DNA from: Setophaga petechia
Lineage: Eukaryota; Chordata; Aves; Passeriformes; Parulidae
Length of the DNA: 64,000 nucleotides
Direction: 5' to 3'
NCBI GenBank assembly: GCA_024362935.1
Contig: JANCRA010000040.1
Span: forward strand, 4,402,001-4,466,000
In this document: positions 27,403 through 38,956 of the stretch, in pieces
Layout of the letters: the number at the start of each line of letters is the position of its first letter
Numbering within the stretch: the first letter of the stretch is position 1
The notes under the pieces: model-generated
Seen by the model: the letters and a program-made list of their open reading frames with translations, nothing else
What the model was told of the DNA's origin: nothing
The model's database searches: none
Made by a program: the position numbers and the translations under genes

Positions 27403-28285
27403 CCATAGAATCATAGAATACCCAACTGGAAGAGACATCAAGGATCATCTGGTTCAATCTTTCTTGGCAAAAGCACGATTAAGACAAGACAGCCCAGAAA
27501 CCTGTTCATCTGGATCTTAAATGTGGCCGACATTAGGAGAAGCCACCAATTCCGTTTAGAGGTTATTCCAATGGCTGATTGCTCTTATTGTGAAAAGTTT
27601 TCCTCTTCTGATCAATTGGAATCTCTCCAGGACTAACTTGCACCCATTACCTCTTGTCTCTTTGATGTATCTCCTCATAAAATTGAAGTTTCCCCTCTTC
27701 TTTAAAAAGTGGAGAATGCTGATAAGGTGTCTGCTGAGCCTTCTTTTCCCAAGACTGAATAAATCCACTTCCTAAGCCGTTCTTCACCTGTCAAGCTTCC
27801 CAGCCCTTTGACCATCTTTGTGGCTCTTTTCTGGACTTTCTCGAGCCTTTCCACATTTTTTGGTATAGCAGAGACCAAAACTGAATGCAGTACACCAGAT
27901 GTAGCCTGAAAAGCACTGACTAGAGTAGGATTATGGCTTCTTTAACTATGCTGTTGGTGCCCTTCTTGATGCAGCCCAGCATCCCGTTGGCTTTCCTTGC
28001 TGCAGCAGCACTCTGCTCACATTGAGCTTGTCCACTAGGACCCCCAAGCCCCCTTCCACAGAGCTGCTCCCCAGCCAGGTAGATCCCAACCTGTGTTGCA
28101 TTCCTGGATTATGAGTTCCCAGTCACAAGACCTTGCACTTGTCCTTGTTGAACTTCATAAATTTCTTGTTATTCTACTCTTCCAGCCTATCCAGATCTTC
28201 CTGCAGAGGGTTCTCCTTTCTGCAGAATTGACTTTCCCACTCAGTTTAGTATCATTGGAAAACAAGTTTGATCACAGTTATAGAT
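27403..28285 (-). mobile_element. CR1 LINE 3' fragment, antisense
   Basis: The segment begins with the reverse complement of the CR1 3' terminal repeat (CATAGAATCATAGAATA). It continues through typical CR1 blocks: AGAGACATCAAGGATCATCTGG, TGGCTCTTTTCTGGACTTTC, TGATGCAGCCCAGCATCCC, CCCAGCCAGGTAGATC, and CAGTTTAGTATCATTGG near its far end. It is a 5'-truncated LINE inserted on the minus strand, about 880 bp long. All frames carry stops, so it is dead. The frames at 27556-27775 and 28093-28287 fall inside it and are not genes. Confidence 0.88.
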
Positions 28286-28753
28286 AAAATATGATCCAAA
28301 CTAATGCTTTGATGCTTAATGGAAGCTATACCATGAATGTTGGAAACATCCTATCCTGCTAATACTGGTCATACTGTAGTTCCTACAGAACTCATCTCTC
28401 AAAAGAGATAATGCCACAATATTATATACTAACTTTATCCAATCTATCTGCTCTACAATTAAGTTGAAATAATAGCAAGACAAGGGTTAATTTTATTTCA
28501 TTTACATACTCAGTTTATCTAAAGTTCTGTGTACAAATGGGACTTCACTTCATGTTCATTCCCTCAAAAGAATATAATGCTTAGTGTCTTCCTCTTAGTG
28601 TTGCAAGTATTTTCTTTCTAAATATCCTCTAAAGGTATTTCCAAGTCAAGAACTAAGAACACGGTATCCTATTCATTATAACTTTCCCTTCCTTCTTTTC
28701 ACTTTCTTCCTTTCCTCTTTTATCAGTAACGATTTGTGCCCACAACAGCAGTG

Positions 28754-28778
28754 ATATACATATATATATATATATATT
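28754..28778. repeat. (TA)n microsatellite
   Basis: Alternating T and A over about 25 bp (with one C near its start), followed by TTCTTAG. Confidence 0.9.
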
Positions 28779-31721
28779 CTTAGAAAAGGTAGCACATAGC
28801 ACATGATGGATACTATCAGACAATGGATATAATCAAATTACATAGAGATAACTGGAAAAGAGAACATACAAATTTCTTAATAGATAAGGTTCCTTGTTGA
28901 GCAAAACCAGAAATGCTATCTACTGCTTTTTGGGTCTTTTTTCAATGGCATCCTTCTTGTCAGATAAATATAGTACTTTTATATAGTACTTTTTAAAGGA
29001 CATTTGAGTGTTTGGAGATTTTGCTGATTTTTTTTAACATCAGTAATTTTCAATAGTATTTATTAGCTTCTTGTTTGAATTGACAACAAGGTTAGGGTCT
29101 TTTTTAAATCCGTTTTACTCACAAACCATTAAAGTCCCTTTGAAAGACAGAGGAAACATTCAGTTAAATAGATTTCTAGCAGTGTGTCTCCTGCCTATAC
29201 ACTTTTGTATTTCAGATAGAAGATAAACAGTTTATTCCACTGAGAAAAGAATAAATTAAGTGTTGTGAATAAATGAATGTATCTTGCCCAACAATATAAT
29301 TGTTGTAAATGTTCTTACTACCCAAATCTAAGAATCCTCCGCATCTATAACAGGAGTAAGAACAGCTTTATTATCCTTCTATCAATCAGAAAACCAGCAA
29401 GTTATTATCCATATAGTATCAGACATTAATGTCTATGTCCAGGTTTGTTAAGAATGCAGCTCCAATGTCTTCAGCTACCTCATTCCATTTAGCCTTCTGC
29501 TTTGGTGGTGTTGTACTGAAATGGCTCTGTTAGGTGTCAAATGTGATTTTCCTTTTGTATTTCTTTTTCTAGACAATCAATTATTACATAGACCAAATTA
29601 TCATGTTCAGCAAATTTTGGCCTAATATAGGTTTATGAAATAAGGCAAAACATGCTGACATCAAATAGAGTTGCTATGTTGAGTATTGAAGAGTGATTTA
29701 CTGAAAAGATAAATAGAACAAAGAACATTTCTCAGCTCAGTCAAAATCTACTTCTTTGGTAATTCAAAACAGTGAACAAGTCTTGCTGTACTCTACTTTG
29801 TAATATATCAAAGGAACTATTTACTGTACAGATAGACAACTATCAAATCGAAGGTATTATAACTTCTGCTACCTTAGGACAAGTTTTACAGAAGCTCAAT
29901 ACATTCTGTATCCTAAATCCAGTGACAATAGACAAGAGTGATCATCTGCCTTCATGGGAATGTGCAAGAGGCAACTTGTCTTTTCCATGCTTTGCATTAG
30001 TTCCAGGCCATCATCCATTCTTGTTCACTGAGAACAAGAAGCTTCATAGTTGGAATCATATCCCCTTACCACTAAATGTTCTGAATTTTCTACTGTTGTG
30101 AAGTGCATTGCTGGATGTCAAGAATATTCTCTTTTGTCACTGCTAATGAGACACAAAAAACACAGTAACAGGTTGTTTCTCAGTGTTGTAGAGTTTAGAA
30201 CTGTAATAGGCTGCTGGATAATCTAATCTGGACTGCTTCACACCTCAGCGCCTCCTTATTCCCTATCAAGTAGCATGTTTGAGTGTAGCAAGTCTTCTTT
30301 TAAAAAGGGACTTAGATTTAATACAAATGCATAAAAGGACAGGTATCTGGCCCTTCCTGTGCTAGTTTTGGAAATTTATTTCTCCCAACTAATTTTTGTG
30401 TTTTTCTGTACCTTCCTGCATTTGTACTTCTAGTCAATTTCCCTTGCAGATTATGACCTCCACCTTGCTACAATCTCCTTTCATGTTGTCCATTCAAAAA
30501 TATTTAATGGTCAAGCTTCATTGTTCATGAGCAATTGTACCTTCTTAGAAAAAGCAAGAACAAAAATCAAACCAAAGAAACCAAAACAACCAACCAACCG
30601 AAGAAAAAAGCCGAAACAGATCACTAACAAATAACCCTAAAACTGAACAAAAACTTGTAAAAACCACAGAGCTTATTTTCAAGCTGGGTATCATGTTCAT
30701 AAGTCCCTGAATTCGTCTTAGTCCTTGTCAGCTAAGGTTGGAAAAGGATACCAGTAAAATGCATTATCCATGCTCAGCCTCTATACTGAGTGATGGATCT
30801 CCACTATCAATCAGAGGTAGCAGGAAAATCTCTCCACTCAGGCTCTGAAACACAACAGATGCTGCTCTGGCAGTTTTCATTATGCTAAAGTAGTGTTGCA
30901 ACAAGATTGTTTCTGGATTTTTGAATCTGATGTTATCAGTTTTCTTAGGAATAGTACCCATTTTAGATTTCTCTTTTGACATTGAAGTACAACACTTCTT
31001 AGCAGCCAGCATCTCTGCTGTTCTTACATTTAACAGCAAAGCAAACTCAGAAAAACAATCTAAATTAAAATTTTAGGACATTTAAGGACATCAGGATCTA
31101 TCCTGCAAGTTGATAGGAAATAATTATTTACAAAAAATTCAGTAAGAGGGACTTGAATGAAATGTAAGCAGTGCCTCAGACTTTTATCTAGTGTCCTCAG
31201 CTGGGCAGTGTTAATGAATGCTTTTAATTACAATGAATTTTAACTACTACTCAGATTTATTTTTAATTGATTTGTTTACAAAATGCATGCATTAATCATA
31301 TTAATGTCATATTTTATCATTTTCAAAATTACCTGATGGCAGCTGAGGAACTCTAGACAAAACAACTTGTTGCTGTCTTTTCAAATGCATTATGAGAGGT
31401 GATACAATGAAAAATTGAAGGCATTACTAATTTATTCTTCTGAAGAGAGTTTATAGCAGATTTTAACATATCTTCTCAGACATATTTCATTTCACTATCT
31501 TTGACTATGATTGAAGTTATAACCCTGTAAACCTTTTACATAATCGTTCCTAATAGCAAATTTTAGGCAGCAAGCAAATAACTGTGTTACAAAAAGTTAA
31601 ATCTTGGTTCTAGGTATATTAATGGTAATTAAACGACTAATTTCCATTACCACGGTAGGCTAATCTTGAGTTCTGTATAGTACAATGTATACTAATTTTA
31701 CCAATATATACTAAATAACCT

Positions 31722-31845
31722 GGTACATTAATACATTATAATAGTATTGTAATTATACATTATAATAATATAACTATGCATAAAAATATAATTTTATATA
31801 TTTATTTTTATAAATATACTATATTATTAATTATAATAATATTGA
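31722..31845. repeat. Low-complexity AT patch
   Basis: More than 120 bp of nearly pure A/T with repeated TACATTATAATA and ATTATAATAAT words. It looks like decayed AT simple sequence. Confidence 0.8.
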
Positions 31846-33830
31846 GATTAATATAAGGCTATTTCTAATTGCTACTCCTACATATTTATTTTTACGTAAT
31901 TGATGCTGTTTTGATAGATAGCTCTCTGACACAGTGCAGATAAGAAAATATTGGTGTGGCACCTTACAAAGCTGCAATACTGTAGCAATGTGGAAAGAAG
32001 ATCAAGATCAGGCAGAGCCCTCCAATTTTCATCTATTTTGATCCTTGCATGCAAAGCCAAAAATGCACACTTATTTTCAAGAGCATGAAGTTGTGCAGTA
32101 ATGGCATTTATTTTCAGAATTTAGTGACTGACACAGAACCCACTAACAGTGCATGACTATGTGAGATGCTGATTCTGCCCCACAGTGCAGCAACTTGGTG
32201 TCACAGGGGCAGGCTGAGCTCAGGCTGCCTTCATGGGCACAGCGGGCATCAGGTTGGCACTGACACTAGATAAAGAATTAGTCTAAGAAACGACCAGAGA
32301 TTCAGAGCATCTTCAAAACATATGGTTCTTTAGTACCTGATTCAGCCAGCACCAAAGGAAAACTAACGCCAAGAGGGACAGAAGTGGAGTATACTACCTA
32401 GCTCTGGTACCTCCAGTTGGAATTGTTCCCTTTTGTTTTCATTGAACTCACCTGGTTTCAAACACCAAAGTCTATAACTGAGTTCCATTTGAATATGATT
32501 ATATTAATCCTTTTACAGATTTGCCCCTTTGTACCTCTTTGAGAGGCTGAATTAGTTTTGATAAAGCAAAAATGGAGCTGCTAGACACACAGCACAGACT
32601 ATAAAGGAACCAGAGCTCCTCTTCCCATAACCTGCCTTACTTTTAACCAGGAGGTTCTTAAGCAAAGACCCTGTTCAATTTTCTCCTTTGTAGTCTGGAA
32701 GGGAGAAAGCAGTCAAGTGTTGCACGATTTTTGTCAATTACTGTGGGTGTGGACAAGCTGGAGTGGAGCGGCCGTTTCAGACAGCAAGACAGCACTGAAG
32801 CATGCAGCTTTTAAGTCCTCTCAATTCTTTGCTTTGGATCAAAGACAAATTCTGCTGCAGTCATCTGAGCCTTGGGAGTAGCTGATATCCTTACTATATG
32901 AAGTACATGCACCTTTCCCAAAGTCTAACTCCACGTGCCTGTCAGTCTTCAGCTTTTATTCATTAGGCAATCTCTGTATTCCTAGAGCATGATAAACAGC
33001 AGGAAAACCCATCCATGACCTTGATAATGGAAGCGGGGAAGCAGAGAATCTTTGAAAAATAGTGGGTTTAGACATCAGTCTGTTTTAGCAATTTAATAAT
33101 ACAATGACTGAAAAAAAAACCTAAATATGTTTATTTTTAAAGTTCTTGCCAAAAAATTAGGGAAAAAAATTACACTCTCAAGCAAAAAGTGCTTTTTGCC
33201 ACTGATTTAATTTTCTTTTGTTTTACTCATGTATATGTCTTGGATGAAAATGAATTCTTCCCCTCAGTGACTTATAGAACCATTCTTAATATTTTATGTT
33301 GAAGGAGGAATCAAATTCATAAATAATAAATCTAAACCTTGTAGGTGGAACACACAGGAATATAATGAGTTTCTGTGAGAAATCACAGATTTAATGCAAT
33401 AATGCAGTATTTTAATGTCAGCTATACTCATTTGCTACTGCAAGAGAATAAATTATCAGTCATTAGTGTATGCATTCAAATGAAGGTAATTACTATATTC
33501 TTCACTGATTTTTGCTACATCACTTAACAGAAATGCGAAACATAGAGATCAAAAAATGAAACATTGTACTGCAGACAGCAGGGTCAAAATGAACAATGTG
33601 TGAGAAACAATTTTATATTATTTCATAAAATCCATTAGATTATGTTTGAAAGCCTAAGCCATTACCACCGTTAAATAAAACAAGGAGAGCAATTTGATAA
33701 GCAACTGAAAAACGGTCTTAGAAAAAAATTTTGTTGAGAAATTAAAAAAATAAAAGAATAAAAACAAACAAACCAAAAACAATGCAGTCAGAAAAGAACT
33801 AATCTCAGTAGAAGGTTCTAAAAAGATGAG

Positions 33831-33834
<4 letters not shown>

Positions 33835-33879
<45 letters not shown>
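33835..33879. repeat. (AT)n microsatellite
   Basis: About 22 uninterrupted AT units, preceded by GATATGTAT and ending in an A run. It is self-complementary, so it can extrude as a cruciform and is likely to vary in length between individuals. Confidence 0.95.
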
Positions 33880-33883
<4 letters not shown>

Positions 33884-35827
33884 CTAAAAATAGATGCTAG
33901 CCAGCATTTTTAGACTCAGAGTTTCAGGAGACCTAAAATACTCATGTCATGCGTTAAAGTGGGACAAACAGAACAAAAGCATTAATTTATCTATGTAACA
34001 GGCAGAAGACACTGTGTTCTCCCTGTCTTTCAGACCTTTCAAGCACTATGGACTTGAGTTATGGTAGCCCTGAAGTTCATACTGACATTATAAGTTCTGT
34101 TCCTCACTGATATGCGTGTAAGAAACTATAAGAATTTCAGTAAGGAAACTGAAAGCCTAGACTATTTGAGCTGGAGAAATCTCATTGGGCTCTCCTGAGT
34201 GTGGGAAGAAAACTGTTGTGCCCCAGAAGTTGGGCATAGATTTGCAGCTGCTAAATTGGAGCCACCTCTTTTGACACTTCAGTTTTCACCTTCCTTCCTT
34301 GAGATGCTGGATCTACTCACTTTCCTCACATGGAAACAACTGTATTCTGGCAAAGTTTAAACAACAAACTGATGCATTCAATAGTTTTGACCTTTGAGTT
34401 GCTGGGCAAGGATTACTTGGCTGCTTTAAATAAGTAGGTACTGAAGAATTCACTAAACATTTAGCTCAACATTGATCATTTTGCACTTCAGCTGCCCAGT
34501 TGACTGACTACTATTGGGATGTTGATTTTCCTGGCATGAAATGTCTTCCCAACAATGAATGTGCACTAAACTGCCAGTCAAGAAAGGTTTAGGATTAAAT
34601 GATCACCTGGATAAAGCTCTTTCTTTGGTTTGTTATCAAAACCACAATGATTTGATTTAACTTTTCTTCAAGAAGCAGTTTTATAAGATATATGCAACCA
34701 TGCACACAAATATGCCTAGATAAACAAATTAATTTGCCAGCAATGTGATTTTTGAGATTTCTACAGATTTAACATTTTGATGTCTAATTGTACTTATAAA
34801 AGTGGAGTCAAAATGTTCTGGTTCAATGCTCTGTTCAGAGTGCAATCTGTTTTAGTTCATTTTCATAATGAAAAATCAGTTTTCATGTCCATTGTCATTT
34901 GTTATACTCCAGATATTCCACTTGTAGAGTTTATCATAAGAGAAAATTATCACAGAAAATTATGGTTTTGAAAGATTCAGTGCAGGATTAGACATTTAAT
35001 TGTAAAATAATATCTGAATTTCAAAAACATACTAATTTATTAACTTTTAATAGAACTTCAGGAATAAATCCCTATGGTAGATTGAAGTATTGATCTAGAC
35101 ACACTGTTGTGTCATTTTCCCTTCTCTAACTTCTTAAAGCAAAGTCTTCAACACTGTCCTGCATGTGCCAACTCTTCTCACTGGAATGACAAGGAACTAT
35201 TATTTACAGTCAAAGAGAATTGAACAGCTTGTGATATTATTCCTTGTTCATCAATGATTTAGACATGGCAGAAGTAATTTTTTTTGAATTAGATGGAGCA
35301 GTTATGGGCACTAAGGTAGGATAGTTACTACTGATACTGCCAAATTTTCTGGATTATCCAGGTTTTTCTGTAAGGAGTGTTAATTATTCAAAAAGATCAT
35401 TAAATAAAAGAACTTACCTTAAATACATACTATCTTAAATACATATCTAATTCTAGACCAAATACTGATGCTATTTTTTAAAGTTACAGCAAATAAAGTA
35501 AGGTGAAACTACTTTTTCCCCCTTTTTTGATAATATACACAGATCAAATCTAGCTTCAAACTTTTACAGGCTGAGGTGCTGATCTATTCATCTTGGAGCT
35601 TGAGAATCTGCACTTTTTCATGTTTTGTTGATTTGTCATTGGAAAAAGGTTCCATAAATCTCACTGAAACTCATCAAAAGAAGAGACATCCTCCAAGTCT
35701 CAGGTCAAAAAATTAGGTTATTCCTAGTTTTTGTTTGCACAACATGTGTTGTTTCCAGCATCATACTATAATGATAATTTTGAATTTCTACAATGAAGAA
35801 AATTTTAATGCTTTAATAGGTTTAACT

Positions 35828-35852
35828 ACTTTGCTATTAATGATAGCAAAGT
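35828..35852. repeat. 10-bp inverted repeat, 5-nt loop
   Basis: ACTTTGCTAT and ATAGCAAAGT flank the loop TAATG. The stem is perfect, but it is too short for a microRNA precursor and no function is implied. Confidence 0.85.
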
Positions 35853-35980
35853 TGCTGACTTCTGTACTAGATAAACATACTGTGAAATGAAAAAGATCTG
35901 CATTGTTTTATGCAACTTTTACCTTTTTGAGTGTGGTGAGGAGCAGAAAGTCCAAGACAGGGCTTTAGCTCAGCATAAAA

Positions 35981-36051
35981 TTTTTCTTCTTTTTTTTCTT
36001 TTTTTCTTTTTCTTTTTTTTTTCTTTTTTTTCCTTTTTTTTTTTTTTTTTT
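35981..36051 (+). repeat. T-rich polypyrimidine tract
   Basis: 71 bases of T with scattered C. It could be the poly(A) tail of a minus-strand insertion, but the flank beyond 36051 shows no AATAAA on the minus strand and no recognised retrocopy. The run of Phe codons in the frame at 35887-36153 comes from this tract. Confidence 0.9.
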
Positions 36052-38913
36052 GTTAATGGAGAGAATTCCCACCTATATGAGTACAACACTCATATGAACA
36101 TCTCTGGATGTGTGGCAGGTAATAACACAGTGATTTTTCTTCATCATTTTTAATATCAGAAGTCAGAGCAAGTGTCAAGACATGCCAGGACTGAGGCAAT
36201 CATCTAAGTTTCATGACTGAGTACAGACTTTGAACATCTGTTCTCAAACTTCTCAAACCCAATCTTTTTTTCCTTCTTCATATTTACAGATACATACAGT
36301 TTAGTATAAATGCCAGTCTGCCCATCCATCTGCCTAGCTGTATGTGAGCAGTCTTTGGCATACTCCAAAACTCCTCATTTCAGCCACTCACTCCTTCCTG
36401 AACATCAAACTGTCCTTTCCTTTCCCTTCTTAAATGCCCTTCCAGGTATCCCTTATTTTTAGGAAGGCAATAGTCATGGATTCAGAGGAGGAGTTGCATC
36501 CTTCTAATGGCAGTCTAAGATGAAATGTTTCAAAAGAGAAAGAAGCAGGTGAACAAGGGAGCAGTCAGAAGAAAAACACAGATTTAATTGAGGCTTAAAT
36601 ACATGTCTAGATGTAGAAATTACAGAAAGAGAGGAAGAGAATATGCACATATCTAAGGAATATTTTGTAAATATCTAATCTATAAGAAATAGGTACATAT
36701 TCCAGATGTTTCTGCACCCTTTGTTTCCACAGCATGGTGCAATTTGGCTTCAAACTTTTGAATGCATGGTCATTTGTCTGGGTTTAGTTCAAATATGTCT
36801 AACACAATGGCACCTCATTCACTTTGTTGGATAGGTTACTTAATGTGCTATAAGATTTAGTTCATTGTTCATTACTGCTCAAGATTTATTGGCTTTCAGT
36901 ATGTGACTTATTTGTCACCATTATCTATGCAGCTACAAATACACTGTTCTGTGCCCACAGATTTCTCTTTTATTGAGTTAACTTTAGAAATAATTTATTT
37001 CGTTTACTCAGCTGGATCTGGCAAAATCATGTATGTACCACAGTTGGGAATTTGAATTAGATTTCTCAGTCTTTGAATATTAGTTATTTTTTAGTTGAAC
37101 ATATTAAATGAAGACTACACTTCTGTTTCCATGTTTGAGCATACATTTTATCAATTTCTCAGAGTGACTTTTTTTTATTTCTCATGCAATGGTACAGACC
37201 TTTTTATGTCACTGCAGACATTAAAATTCTGGATTCTTTTCTTTTGAGCTTGAACTAGACAACTGCTTTCGAACAAAATTGTTTCCATGCTTTATAAAGA
37301 TAAAATGTATATTTGATAAATGGACAAAATTCTATTTATATAATCAGATCCCACATATCTGCCTTAATGAAAGATATTGAAATCTATGAAGGAAAGTAAC
37401 CCCTCTCTCTATTGTCCCTCTCCTTTTTATAAAAATGCACAAAAGACTTTGTTGTGTTCAAAGGAGAAAACAGATGACTTTGTCTGTTACCCTAAATACA
37501 TTCATTAGAATGAAACTAAGAAGAAAAAACAACATATTTTTAGAAAATAATTATGAAAGGATTGTGGGGCATCCTTAGTTATTGCATGACTGAATTTTTA
37601 ATCCAGAATTATTGCACAATGAAGGTCTAAGGATAGAAATAGTGCAAGGGAAACAAAAAGAAAATTACTTTGTTAGCCAAATAATACAGTTGAAAATAAA
37701 ATAAAGTTTTGGGATTACTTTCTGTAGATATTCTAAATCTATAGGGAGCTACTGGGTTTTTTGTCTTCTAGATTGATGGGTCTCTGCAAGTAGATCAGTA
37801 GTATTCTTTAAAATTAATACTTATTGCAAGAAGCCATGGCTAAATAGAAGCAGTTGCTGCCATAGTTACCACATGATGGATTACAAAAAATATGTGAACT
37901 TCATTCACAGTATTCTCTATTTGGCAGAAAGATAGTAATGAACACAAAGGTGAAAATATTTTTTCCATCCATAACTTATTCTGGACATATTTGCTGAATT
38001 CAGACTCTAAAATCAAGGTGTTAAGTGCCATGCATGTGGTCTGCTGATTACAAGATTTTATTGCACCTGTTTTGAGGGAATAGACAGGCTGAAGGGGAAG
38101 TATTTTACATTTCTTCTCAAAAGTATCACAAAGGTATTTTTTAATATAAATTTAAAGACAAATACTATGGGGGCTGGAAGCAGGGCTTTTTGTAACACCG
38201 AAAGTATTCAAGTGTGTATGACAACAACCTAGAGCCACGTATTTATATTCACTGGCGGGGAGATTGTCCACATCCAGTAGAGCCACAGAACAGCCTATAG
38301 CACTCAGGTAAATTTGTTGCCACTGTGCTTGTTCTGACTACATCTTCACTGTGCATATTCCAGGTGTTTTGCATGGCAAACACTTTTGAAATAGAACTAT
38401 GATATTGAACTTGTAATAATGATGAGAAAGTTATCATGTGCCACTGGCTTGTCAGTCTTTTCCTCTTTGAAACAGAGGAAGTTTCTCTGTCAAAGGCAGG
38501 AAGGTGAAAGAAAAATTTGAAGTAGTTATTACATTCATTAAATAAGATATTTTAGCTACTACTGAGAAGACTTTTATATCAAATGTGAAAAGCATCCATT
38601 AGGGGAAAATTCCATTAGTATGTTAAAATGAAATATTTTTTTCTATTATATTAACATATTGATTTTAAATAATATGTGTATACATCCAAACTCCTATAAT
38701 GTGGTACAATCCAGATTTCACTCTCTGCATACACTGAGTTCAAATCTATTCTATTAAAATTAGAAAGTCTGTCAAATAGGAGCACTGTGCTCCACACTGG
38801 TGAAATTTTGCTGCTTTTCAGAAGCTCCTCCTAGGGCTGTGACTCACAAAACAGTAAATCCACTTTCAGACTGCTTGTTCTGATACCAAGACCTGCTTGA
38901 TATCAGAAGCTAA

Positions 38914-38956
38914 GTTAGAAAACATTTTCTAACATAGCTGAGGCTATGTTAGAAAA
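38914..38956. repeat. Nested inverted repeats
   Basis: TTTTCTAACATAGC (38925-38938), loop TGAG, then GCTATGTTAGAAAA (38943-38956) is a perfect 14-bp stem. The left arm also pairs with an upstream copy: GTTAGAAAA (38914-38922), loop CA, TTTTCTAAC (38925-38933). The same central arm can therefore fold either way, a pattern typical of template switching during replication. Confidence 0.92.

Noticed and set aside
27556..28287. Three frames of 61-70 codons
   Set aside because: All are inside the CR1 fragment at 27403-28285 and arise from broken LINE sequence.
35887..36153. 88-codon frame with a long run of Phe
   Set aside because: The Phe run is the translation of the T-rich simple repeat at 35981-36051.
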